Shown: positions 26,502 through 33,763 of the stretch, in pieces
How the letters are laid out: each line of letters begins with the position of its first letter
How positions within the stretch are numbered: position 1 is the stretch's first letter
Assembly (NCBI GenBank): GCA_004211435.1
Contig: SECS01000015.1
Coordinates: 1 to 41,444, forward strand
Reading direction: 5' to 3'
Source: Novosphingobium sp.
Lineage (GTDB): Bacteria > Pseudomonadota > Alphaproteobacteria > Sphingomonadales > Sphingomonadaceae
DNA: 41,444 nucleotides
Made by a program: the position numbers and the translations under genes
The notes under the pieces: model-generated
What the model saw: the letters and a program-made list of their open reading frames with translations, nothing else
Databases searched by the model: none
Told to the model about the DNA's origin: nothing

Positions 26502-27419
26502 TCAGTCGACCTTGCTGATCACCTCTTCGCCGAACTGGCGAGCGAGGTCGCACCATTCGCTGCGGCTCGTGGCGAGCACGCTCGCGCCCGAGCCCTGAAC
26601 GCCGATCGACTTCATGTGCGCGTAGTGGTCGATCGCCTCCTGCGCGTTGAAGCCCGGCTTGATCTGGAACGTGCTCGAAGCGATCACCGGCGGCGGTACG
26701 GCGCGGCCGACCTTCTCGCTATGCACCTTCATGTATTCGATCGCTTCGATGATGTCGTCGTCGCCGTCGATGCTCGCGGTGCGTGCCGTGTCTGTCACCA
26801 TCTTGGGGACGATGAACGGGTGCCAGGCGTCACCGAGCTCGACGGTGCGGCGCAGCGCGCGCTTCGAGTTGCCGCCGACGAGCAGCGGCGGGTGCGGCGT
26901 CTGCACGGGAGTCGGCAGCACACGATTGCCGACGGCGGTGTAGCCGGTGCCCTCGAACGAGAAGTCCTCGCCGGTCCAGGCGAGCTTCATTGCGCGCATG
27001 TATTCGTCCATCAGGTCGTTGCGGCTGTCGAAGTCGACGCCGAGCGCCTTGTATTCGGGCTTCAGATAGCCCGCGCCGAGACCCAGGATCACGCGACCGT
27101 TCGAGAAAGCGTCGAGCGAGGAGACCGCGCGCGCTGTGATGAACGGGTTGCGGTAGGGCAGGACGACGATGTTGGTCTGGAGCCGCAGCCTGGTGGTCAC
27201 GGCCGCGACCATCGACAGCATGACGAAGGGATCCTGCGCATAGTGGCCGCCGTTGTCGAGCCAGCGGTAGGACGGCACCGGGTGATCGGTGACCGTGCCC
27301 GACCAGAAGCCGGCGTCCTCGGCCGCCTTGGAGCATTCGTGGACCGCCGCCATCGACACGAACTCGTCGCCGTGCTGGATGTGGTCGAAGGGAAGGGTTA
27401 CACTGAGTGTGAAGGTCAT
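26502..27419 (-). CDS. LLM-class (luciferase-like) oxidoreductase, probably F420-dependent
   Basis: A 305-residue TIM-barrel oxidoreductase of the luciferase-like family. Seen: LPFDHIQHGDEF near the start, AEDAGFWSGTVTDHPVP, LRLQTNIVVLPYRNPFITARAVSSLDAFSNGRVILGLGAGYL, the family's core, and PTPVQTPHPPLLVGGNSKRALRR, then LGDAWHPF. LLM enzymes use either reduced F420 or FMN. Here the gene is in an operon with npdG and cofC, which strongly favours F420H2. A ribosome site AGGACT precedes the ATG. Its substrate is unknown; the paired SDR (27 bases upstream) suggests consecutive redox steps on one compound. Confidence 0.88.
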   Translation of the reverse strand: MTFTLSVTLPFDHIQHGDEFVSMAAVHECSKAAEDAGFWSGTVTDHPVPSYRWLDNGGHYAQDPFVMLSMVAAVTTRLRLQTNIVVLPYRNPFITARAVSSLDAFSNGRVILGLGAGYLKPEYKALGVDFDSRNDLMDEYMRAMKLAWTGEDFSFEGTGYTAVGNRVLPTPVQTPHPPLLVGGNSKRALRRTVELGDAWHPFIVPKMVTDTARTASIDGDDDIIEAIEYMKVHSEKVGRAVPPPVIASSTFQIKPGFNAQEAIDHYAHMKSIGVQGSGASVLATSRSEWCDLARQFGEEVISKVD

Positions 27420-27446
27420 TGTTTAAGTCCTAAAGATATCTGCAAA

Positions 27447-28304
27447 TTAATCGGTGACTTCGGGCGGCAGGATCCAGTCCTGCTGGCTGTTGCGAACCCA
27501 GCCGCTCGAGGCCCAGGAGCCGCCGTCCACGGGCAGGATCGTGCCCGTGACGTAGCTGGCCATCTTCGAAGCGAGAAAGACCGCGGCCATACCGCATTCG
27601 GTGTCGATGCCGGCGCGGCCCGCGGGCACACGCGCGGCGACCGAGGCTTCGGCGCTCGGTCCGGGCACGTACCACTTGGACTCGTCGACCGGGCCGGTGA
27701 AATTGCCGCGGATGCCCGGGGTGATCGTGATGTCGGGCGCGATGGTGTTAACACGGATGCCGTATTCGGCGAGTTCGAGTGCGAGCGTGCGCGTCAGGTT
27801 GTTGATGCCCGCCTTGCAGGCCGCATAGACCGCGTAGCCGGGTGCCGCGCGCGAACCTTCGATGCTGGACACGTTGATGATCGAGCCGCCGCGCTTGCCT
27901 TCGATCATGATCGGGATTGCGGCCGAAGTGGCAGCCAGGTTGCTGACCAGGTTGAGGTCGATGTGGCGGCGCCAGTTCTTCTCCTGGAGGTCCTTGAAGT
28001 GCCGCCGTGCGACGCCGCCGGCATTGTTCACCAGGATGTCGAGTCGGCCGAACTTGGCACCGGTTTCGGCTACGGCCTCGGCGACTTTGTCGGTTTCCAT
28101 GACGTTGTAAGGGAAGGTCAGAACCTCGCGGCCGCGCTCGCGGACCCGCGCGGCGACTTCCTCGCAGCGCTCGGGCACGTTGTCGATTACGGCGACGTTG
28201 GCGCCCATGTCGGCCATGCACAGCGCGATCGCGCGGCCGATGCCGCCGCCGCCGCCGGTGACGAAGGCCACCTGGCCGGAAAGGTCTATCGCGCTGGCAT
28301 CCAT
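27447..28304 (-). CDS. Short-chain dehydrogenase/reductase in the F420 operon
   Basis: A classical SDR of 285 residues. Seen: VTGGGGGIGRAIAL (nucleotide loop, about residues 15-28), an acidic residue after beta 2 (AVIDN) implying NAD(H), NNAGG, the catalytic Ser in INVSSIEG, and YAACK (Tyr-x3-Lys). The C-terminus is about 30 residues longer than usual, ending in WILPPEVTD. It is 19 bases downstream of cofC and 27 bases upstream of the LLM gene. Likely oxidises an alcohol or reduces a ketone in the same pathway as the LLM enzyme. Confidence 0.88.
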   Translation of the reverse strand: MDASAIDLSGQVAFVTGGGGGIGRAIALCMADMGANVAVIDNVPERCEEVAARVRERGREVLTFPYNVMETDKVAEAVAETGAKFGRLDILVNNAGGVARRHFKDLQEKNWRRHIDLNLVSNLAATSAAIPIMIEGKRGGSIINVSSIEGSRAAPGYAVYAACKAGINNLTRTLALELAEYGIRVNTIAPDITITPGIRGNFTGPVDESKWYVPGPSAEASVAARVPAGRAGIDTECGMAAVFLASKMASYVTGTILPVDGGSWASSGWVRNSQQDWILPPEVTD

Positions 28305-28323
28305 GTTTCCCGTATCCTCTTTT

Positions 28324-28911
28324 CTAGCTTGCCGGTTTTAGCAAGTCCGCCGCATCGGACAGGTCTTCGGGCTCGTCCACGTCGCGGGATAGCCCCGGAC
28401 TGTGTATCTCGCTGATCCTCAGGCCCATCCGCCCCGCTTCGGCGTTGTGCAGGGCAAAGCTGTCAGTCCCGAAGGCGAATGAAAAGCCCCTTGCCGCGGG
28501 CAGGGGCAAGGAAATCGCGTTGGTACCGGTACCGTGGCGGTCGGGGGCAATCGCGATCTCACCTTCGGGCGCGGCGGCGAGCAATTCGAGATCGCGCGCG
28601 GTCACCAGTGGCAGGTCGCCGTGGATCACGATCAGCCGTGAAGCGCGGCCATCGGCCGCCGCCAATGCAGCGGCGGCAGCGGCGTTGAGCCCCTGGCCAG
28701 GGTCGACCATGATCGTCACGTCATCGGGAATCGCGCGCGCCGATCCGATCAGCCGCACTTCCTCGACATTGCGCGCACCGCGCGCCGCGTCGAGCACGCG
28801 CGTGAGCATCGCGTCGACCAGCTCCGCGCGCGCGGTCTCGTCGAGCACGCCGGCCAGCCGGCTCTTGCTTTCCGGCGTGGCCCTGAGCGGAATGATCGCC
28901 CAGACCGACAT
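28324..28911 (-). CDS. cofC: CofC/FbiD, guanylyltransferase of the F420 side chain
   Basis: Activates a three-carbon phospho-acid with GTP (2-phospho-L-lactate in archaea, phosphoenolpyruvate in mycobacteria, 3-phosphoglycerate in one proteobacterial case) so that CofD can attach it to FO. The product is 195 residues, usual for the family. Seen: IIPLRATPESKSRLAGVLD (about 6-24), HGDLPLV (97-103), APDRHGTGTNAISLP (122-136) and SFAFGTDSFALHNAEA (144-159), all matching CofC. It starts one base after the npdG stop. Which substrate this enzyme uses cannot be settled by eye. Confidence 0.92.
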   Translation of the reverse strand: MSVWAIIPLRATPESKSRLAGVLDETARAELVDAMLTRVLDAARGARNVEEVRLIGSARAIPDDVTIMVDPGQGLNAAAAAALAAADGRASRLIVIHGDLPLVTARDLELLAAAPEGEIAIAPDRHGTGTNAISLPLPAARGFSFAFGTDSFALHNAEAGRMGLRISEIHSPGLSRDVDEPEDLSDAADLLKPAS

Positions 28912-28912
28912 C

Positions 28913-29566
28913 CTATGGAATCGCGGGGGCCGTGGTCAGGCCGGTGAAGCGGATGCCCGCGCCGTCGGCCTTGTAGGTCTTGTTCATGTAGATCAGCAGC
29001 GAAGTGATCGCCTCTGCCGCGGCCGAATTGACCAGCGCGCCGCCCGAAAGCCCGCGCAGGTCCATGTCGTTGACCAGGCCGACGACGGTATTGCGCGCTT
29101 CGATGTCGTCGCTGAACACCAGCACGTCGCAATCGACCTTCGCGTCGGTGTCGAGGATGTGCGCCGCGACGTTGTGGAAGGCGGTGACGAACCGGACGTC
29201 GGGGCCGAGGTGTTCGCGCGCTTCCGCCGCGGCGCTGCCCGCGGCCGGAAGTTGCACGCGCATGACCTTGGGCGGGACCAGCGGCACGGTCGTGTCCACC
29301 ACGATCGCCGAGCCGACCTTGTCCTTGATCTGCTTGAGCGTGGCTTCCTGGTTCTCGTAGGGCACGGTGACGATGACCACGTCCTTGCCCTGCGCCGCGT
29401 CGTCGTTCGACGCGCCCTTGGTGCCGAGACCCATCTCGGCGGCGATGCCTTCGGCCTTATCCGCCGCGCGCGAACCGATGGTAACGTCGTGTCCCGCCTT
29501 GGCGAGACGGCGGGCGATGCCCTTGCCGAGGTGGCCCGTGCCGCCGATGACCGCGATGGTTGCCAT
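28913..29566 (-). CDS. npdG: NADPH-dependent F420 reductase (Fno/NpdG)
   Basis: Transfers hydride between NADPH and F420, recharging F420H2 for the LLM enzyme. The product is 217 residues. Seen: IAVIGGTGHLGKGIARRLA (Rossmann loop, about 4-22), IGSRAADKAE (Ser-Arg pair that holds the NADP 2'-phosphate), VVIVTVPYENQ, VTAFHNVAAHILD near the F420-binding region, and DVLVFSDDIEA. It is the first gene of the leftward operon; ribosome site GGAGAG precedes the ATG. Confident as the family; direction in vivo follows from its role beside an F420 user. Confidence 0.92.
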   Translation of the reverse strand: MATIAVIGGTGHLGKGIARRLAKAGHDVTIGSRAADKAEGIAAEMGLGTKGASNDDAAQGKDVVIVTVPYENQEATLKQIKDKVGSAIVVDTTVPLVPPKVMRVQLPAAGSAAAEAREHLGPDVRFVTAFHNVAAHILDTDAKVDCDVLVFSDDIEARNTVVGLVNDMDLRGLSGGALVNSAAAEAITSLLIYMNKTYKADGAGIRFTGLTTAPAIP

Positions 29567-29663
29567 GTGAACTCTCCGGATTCTGTCGTTGCTTGCAGGG
29601 GCTCATGCCGATAGCGGCAGGGAAGGCCAAGCCATAAAAACGAAATTGCGAAGGATTTTTCCT
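29567..29663. promoter_or_regulatory. Divergent promoter region between npdG and cofE
   Basis: The 97 bases separating the two F420 operons must hold both promoters. An A/T-rich stretch (about 29635-29660, with AAAAACGAAATT) lies near the cofE start, preceded by an AAGGA ribosome site. I cannot name convincing -35/-10 pairs or an operator. Confidence 0.4.
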
Positions 29664-30458
29664 GTGAGCGAACAGAACGAGGCGTCCCGATCGCTGACGG
29701 TCACGCCTTTGCACGGCATGCCGCTGTTCTCTACCGGAACTTGCGTCGCGCGTGAAATCGCCGCAGCGATGGCGCGCGAAGGCGCTGCGCTGCGCGACGG
29801 CGACGTGGTCGTGGTGGCGCAGAAGATCGTGTCCAAGAGCGAGGGTCGCACGGCGCGGTTGAAGGAGGTGGTGGCGGGCGCAGAGGCCGTGCGCATCGCC
29901 GGAGAAACCCAGCGTGACGCCGCCGCCGTCCAACTCATCCTCGACCAGTCGAGCGAGATCATGCGCGCGCATCCCGCCGCGATCATCGCGCGCCACAAGA
30001 CCGGGCACGTGCTGGCCAATGCCGGTATCGACGCCTCCAACGTCGAGGGCGGGGAGGACGATACGGTGCTGCTCTGGCCCGTCGATCCCGACGCCAGTGC
30101 CCGCGCGATCCGCGCCGAGCTGCGCGACCTGACGGGCGCGACACCGGCGGTGGTGATCGCCGACTCGATGGGCCGAGCCTGGCGGATCGGCACGTTGGGC
30201 ACGGCGATCGGCTGCGCGGGGCTCTGCGTGGTCGACGATCGCCGCGGCGCGGACGAAGACCTGTTCGGAAGGACCTTGCAGGCGACGATGATCGCCGTCG
30301 CGGACGCGGTCGCCGGAGCGGCGGTGCTGGTCATGGGCGAGGGCGCCGAGGGCACGCCCGCGGCGCTGGTGCGCGGCGTGGGGCGCTGGGTATCGACCGA
30401 GGATGGGCCGGGGACGACCGCAGGTCTGCGCCCGGTGGAACAGGACATGTTTCGATGA
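29664..30458 (+). CDS. cofE: CofE, coenzyme F420-0:L-glutamate ligase (single domain)
   Basis: Adds glutamate residues to F420-0 with GTP. From the GTG at 29664 the product is 264 residues. Seen: VVVAQKIVSKSEGRTARL (about 48-66), HKTGHVLANAGIDASNVEGG (111-130), ADSMGRAWRIGTLGTAIGCAG (166-186) and DEDLFGRTL, all CofE/FbiB-N hallmarks. Unlike mycobacterial FbiB it lacks the C-terminal FMN-binding domain that reduces dehydro-F420-0. An upstream ATG (29589) would run through the promoter region. The stop overlaps the cofD ATG by 4 bases. Confidence 0.92.
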   Translation: MSEQNEASRSLTVTPLHGMPLFSTGTCVAREIAAAMAREGAALRDGDVVVVAQKIVSKSEGRTARLKEVVAGAEAVRIAGETQRDAAAVQLILDQSSEIMRAHPAAIIARHKTGHVLANAGIDASNVEGGEDDTVLLWPVDPDASARAIRAELRDLTGATPAVVIADSMGRAWRIGTLGTAIGCAGLCVVDDRRGADEDLFGRTLQATMIAVADAVAGAAVLVMGEGAEGTPAALVRGVGRWVSTEDGPGTTAGLRPVEQDMFR

Positions 30459-31399
30459 GCGGACACATACTCGCGCTTTCCGGCGGCGTCGGCGGCGCCA
30501 AGCTGGCCGCGGGTTTCGCGGCGGTGCTGCCGCCCGAGAACCTGACCATCGCGGTCAACACCGGCGACGATTTCGAGCATCTGGGGCTGACGATCTGTCC
30601 CGACATCGACTCGGTGACCTACGCGCTCGCCGGGCTCAACGACACGGTGCGCGGCTGGGGCGTGGTCGACGAGTCGTGGCGGACGATGGAACGGCTCGGC
30701 GCCCTGGGCGAGGCGAGCTGGTTCAACCTCGGCGACCGCGACATGGCGATGCACCTGGCGCGCTCGTGGCGGCTGCGCGCGGGCGAGAGCCTGTCCGAAG
30801 TCACCGCGCGGCTGACGCAGGCGCTCGGCATCGGGCCGCGCGTCGTGCCGATGAGCGACGCGCCGGTGCGTACCCAGGTCGAGACCGAGGAGGGCTGGCT
30901 CGACTTCCAGCACTATTTCGTGCGCGAGCAATGCCGTCCCGCGGCAAGGGCGATCCGCTTCGACGGGACGCCGGGCGCGGCGATGTCGTCGGGGCTGGCC
31001 GAGGCGCTGGCGCGGCCCGATCTTGCCGCGGTGATCCTCTGCCCGTCGAACCCGTTCCTCAGCGTCGATCCGATCCTCGCGGTTGACGGCGTGCGCGATG
31101 CCCTGGCGGCGCGCAAGGTGCCTTTCATCGCGGTCTCGCCGCTGGTCGGCGGGCAGTCGCTCAAGGGGCCTCTGGGCAAGCTGCTCGGCGAACTCGGGCG
31201 CGAGAACAGCAACGCCGCGATCGCCGCGCACTATGCGGGGCTGCTCGATCACCTGATCATCGACGAATCCGATGCGGCCGACGCCGGGGGCTTGCGCGCC
31301 TCGGGAATTTGCGCAACGGTAACGCCAACAGTCATGTACGGAGCCGCTGAACGGGAGCAGCTCGCGCGCGTAGCACTGTCAGCAGCCCGACTTGGATAG
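30455..31399 (+). CDS. cofD: CofD/FbiA, phospholactyl (or phosphoenolpyruvyl) transferase to FO
   Basis: Transfers the activated three-carbon unit made by CofC onto the deazaflavin FO. The product has 314 residues. Seen: ALSGGVGGAKLAAGFA (about 7-22), VNTGDDFEHLGLTICPDIDS (34-53), WFNLGDRDMAMHLAR, the GDR motif, and CPSNPFLSVDPIL with AVSPLVGGQSLKGP further on, as in CofD/FbiA. The ATG overlaps the cofE stop and fbiC starts 6 bases downstream, so all three are one operon. Confidence 0.93.
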   Translation: MSGHILALSGGVGGAKLAAGFAAVLPPENLTIAVNTGDDFEHLGLTICPDIDSVTYALAGLNDTVRGWGVVDESWRTMERLGALGEASWFNLGDRDMAMHLARSWRLRAGESLSEVTARLTQALGIGPRVVPMSDAPVRTQVETEEGWLDFQHYFVREQCRPAARAIRFDGTPGAAMSSGLAEALARPDLAAVILCPSNPFLSVDPILAVDGVRDALAARKVPFIAVSPLVGGQSLKGPLGKLLGELGRENSNAAIAAHYAGLLDHLIIDESDAADAGGLRASGICATVTPTVMYGAAEREQLARVALSAARLG

Positions 31400-31405
31400 G
31401 ATGAC

Positions 31406-33736
31406 ATGGCTCTTGCTGACCGTGAACTGATTGCACGCGTACTCGACACACCGCTGAACGACCTCCTGGCCGAAGCCCGCGCCCGCCGCGATGGCCGTGC
31501 AGGTCCGTTGACCCCGGCGCGGATGACCTATTCGCCCAAGGTCTTCATCCCGCTGACGCGGCTCTGCGCCGACGTCTGCCACTACTGTACCTTCGCGACG
31601 ACGCCCTCGCGGCTGCACGCGCCCTACCTGAGCCCCGAGGAAGTCCTCCAGATCGCGCGCGACGGCGCCGCGGCGGGCTGCAAGGAAGCGCTGTTCACGC
31701 TCGGCGACGCGCCCGAGCGCCGCTATGCCGCCGCGCGCGAGTGGCTGGCCGAGCACGGCTTCGAGCGCACGATCGACTACGTCCGCCATTGCGCCGAACT
31801 GGTGCTCAAGGAGACGGGCCTGCTGCCGCACGTCAACGCCGGCGTGCTCGAGGAAGATGACTACCGCATGCTGCGCCCGGTCGCGGCGTCATGCGGGCTG
31901 ATGCTGGAATCGACCTCGGAACGGCTGCTCGAAAAGGGCCAGTCGCACCACGGCTCGCCCGACAAGGTGCCCGCCGTGCGCCTGGCCTCGCTCGAAGCCG
32001 CAGGTCGCGCCAGGGTGCCGATGACCTCGGGCATTCTGATCGGCATCGGCGAGACCGCCGAGGAGCGCGTCGAGTCGCTGATCGCGCTGCGCGACCTGCA
32101 TCTGGCCCATGGCCACCTGCAGGAAGTCATCGTCCAGAACTTCTGCCCCAAGCCGGGCACCAAGATGGCCGGAGCGCCCGAAGCGACCGAGCAGGATTTC
32201 CTGCGCGTGGTCGCTGCGGCGCGGATTATCCTGCCCGATGAAGTCTCGGTCCAGGCGCCGCCCAATCTCAACGACGAGCGGCTGGTCGAACTGATCGACG
32301 CGGGCATCGACGACTGGGGCGGCATCTCGCCCGTCACCGCCGACCATGTGAACCCCGAGGCCGCCTGGCCCGAGATCGAGCGGCTCGAGGCCATCTGCGC
32401 CAAGGCCGGCCTGCCGCTGGTCGAGCGTCTGACGATCTACCCGCGCTTCGTCGCCACCGACGACCGCTCGTGGATCGACGCCAAGCTCCATCCCTTCGTG
32501 CTCAAGCTGTCCGACGCCGAAGGCCTCGCGCGCGATAGCCTTTGGAGCCCGGGTCTCTCGGATCATGCGCCTGCCAGCCCGGCGCTGCCCTTGGGCAAGC
32601 GCTACGACGGTCCGACCACGCCCGCGCTGCACCGCATCCTCGACAAGGCGGCGGGCGGCAACGAGCTGTCGGTCGACGAGATTGTCGCCCTGTTCGCCAC
32701 GCGCGGCGCGCAGGCGCAGGTGGTGGTCGAGGCGGCCGACGACCTGCGCAAGCAGGCCAAGGGCGAGACGGTGACCTATGTGGTCAACCGCAACATCAAC
32801 TATACCAACATCTGCACGCACACCTGCTCGTTCTGCGCCTTCTCGAAGACCAGCTCCAAGGCCGGCTTCCGCGACAAGCCCTACGACCTCGACCTGTCCG
32901 AGATTGCCGACCGCGCGCGCGAGGCCGTGGCCAAGGGCGCGACCGAAGTCTGCCTCCAGGGCGGCATCCACCCGCGCTACACCGGCGATACCTATGCGAG
33001 CATCGTCAAGGCGGTGAAGGATGCCTGCCCGGACCTCCACGTCCACGCCTTCTCGCCGCTCGAGGTGACCCAGGGCGCGCAAACCCTCGGCGTCTCGGTC
33101 AGCGACTATCTCAAGCGGCTCAAGGACGCCGGGCTGGGCTCGCTGCCGGGTACGGCAGCCGAGATCCTGCACGACGACATCCGCGCGCAGATCTGCCCCG
33201 ACAAGCTGACCACGCGGCAATGGCTCGACGTCGTACGCGACGCGCATCTCGTGGGCCTGCCGACGACCTCGACGATCATGTACGGCCACCTCGAACGCAC
33301 CGAGCATTGGGCCGCGCACCTGCTCGAACTGCGCCGGCTGCAGGTCGAGACCGGCGGGTTCACCGAATTCGTGCCGCTGCCGCTGGTCCACATGGAAGCG
33401 CCGTTCTACCGCAAGGGGCAGAGCCGCAAGGGCCCGACCTGGCGCGAGGCGCTGATGATGCACGCGGTCGCGCGCATCGTGCTGTTCGGCCAGATCGACT
33501 CGATCCAGTGCTCGTGGGTGAAGCTCGGCGTCGACGGCGCTTCGGCCGTGCTCGCGGCGGGGGCGAACGACCTCGGCGGTGTGCTGATGAACGAGTCCAT
33601 CAGCCGTGCCGCGGGCGCAAGCCATGGGCAGGAGCTGACCGTCAAGCAGTTGCTCGATGCGGCGAGCGCGGCGGGCCGGCCGCTCAAGCAGCGGACGACG
33701 TTGTACAAGGACGTGGTGAAGCTCGAAGACGCGTGA
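31406..33736 (+). CDS. fbiC: FbiC, FO synthase with fused CofG and CofH domains
   Basis: Makes the 5-deazaflavin FO from tyrosine and 5-amino-6-ribitylaminouracil with two radical-SAM domains. The product is 776 residues, close to actinobacterial FbiC. The N-terminal half is CofG, with the iron-sulfur Cys54, Cys58 and Cys61 in RLCADVCHYCTF. The C-terminal half is CofH, with Cys470, Cys474 and Cys477 in ICTHTCSFCAF, followed by LQGGIHPRY and STIMYGHLERTEHW. Archaea and cyanobacteria usually have two separate genes, so the fused form fits bacterial F420 producers. Translation starts after a TAGGATGAC ribosome site. Confidence 0.95.
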   Translation: MALADRELIARVLDTPLNDLLAEARARRDGRAGPLTPARMTYSPKVFIPLTRLCADVCHYCTFATTPSRLHAPYLSPEEVLQIARDGAAAGCKEALFTLGDAPERRYAAAREWLAEHGFERTIDYVRHCAELVLKETGLLPHVNAGVLEEDDYRMLRPVAASCGLMLESTSERLLEKGQSHHGSPDKVPAVRLASLEAAGRARVPMTSGILIGIGETAEERVESLIALRDLHLAHGHLQEVIVQNFCPKPGTKMAGAPEATEQDFLRVVAAARIILPDEVSVQAPPNLNDERLVELIDAGIDDWGGISPVTADHVNPEAAWPEIERLEAICAKAGLPLVERLTIYPRFVATDDRSWIDAKLHPFVLKLSDAEGLARDSLWSPGLSDHAPASPALPLGKRYDGPTTPALHRILDKAAGGNELSVDEIVALFATRGAQAQVVVEAADDLRKQAKGETVTYVVNRNINYTNICTHTCSFCAFSKTSSKAGFRDKPYDLDLSEIADRAREAVAKGATEVCLQGGIHPRYTGDTYASIVKAVKDACPDLHVHAFSPLEVTQGAQTLGVSVSDYLKRLKDAGLGSLPGTAAEILHDDIRAQICPDKLTTRQWLDVVRDAHLVGLPTTSTIMYGHLERTEHWAAHLLELRRLQVETGGFTEFVPLPLVHMEAPFYRKGQSRKGPTWREALMMHAVARIVLFGQIDSIQCSWVKLGVDGASAVLAAGANDLGGVLMNESISRAAGASHGQELTVKQLLDAASAAGRPLKQRTTLYKDVVKLEDA

Positions 33737-33761
33737 GATCCTTCCCTTGCAGGGGAGGATC
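33737..33761. terminator. Bidirectional hairpin terminator after fbiC
   Basis: GATCCTTCCC and GGGGAGGATC form a 10-bp stem (one G-T pair) with a TTGCA loop, exactly between the stop codons of two convergent genes. Confidence 0.6.
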
Positions 33762-33763
33762 GT

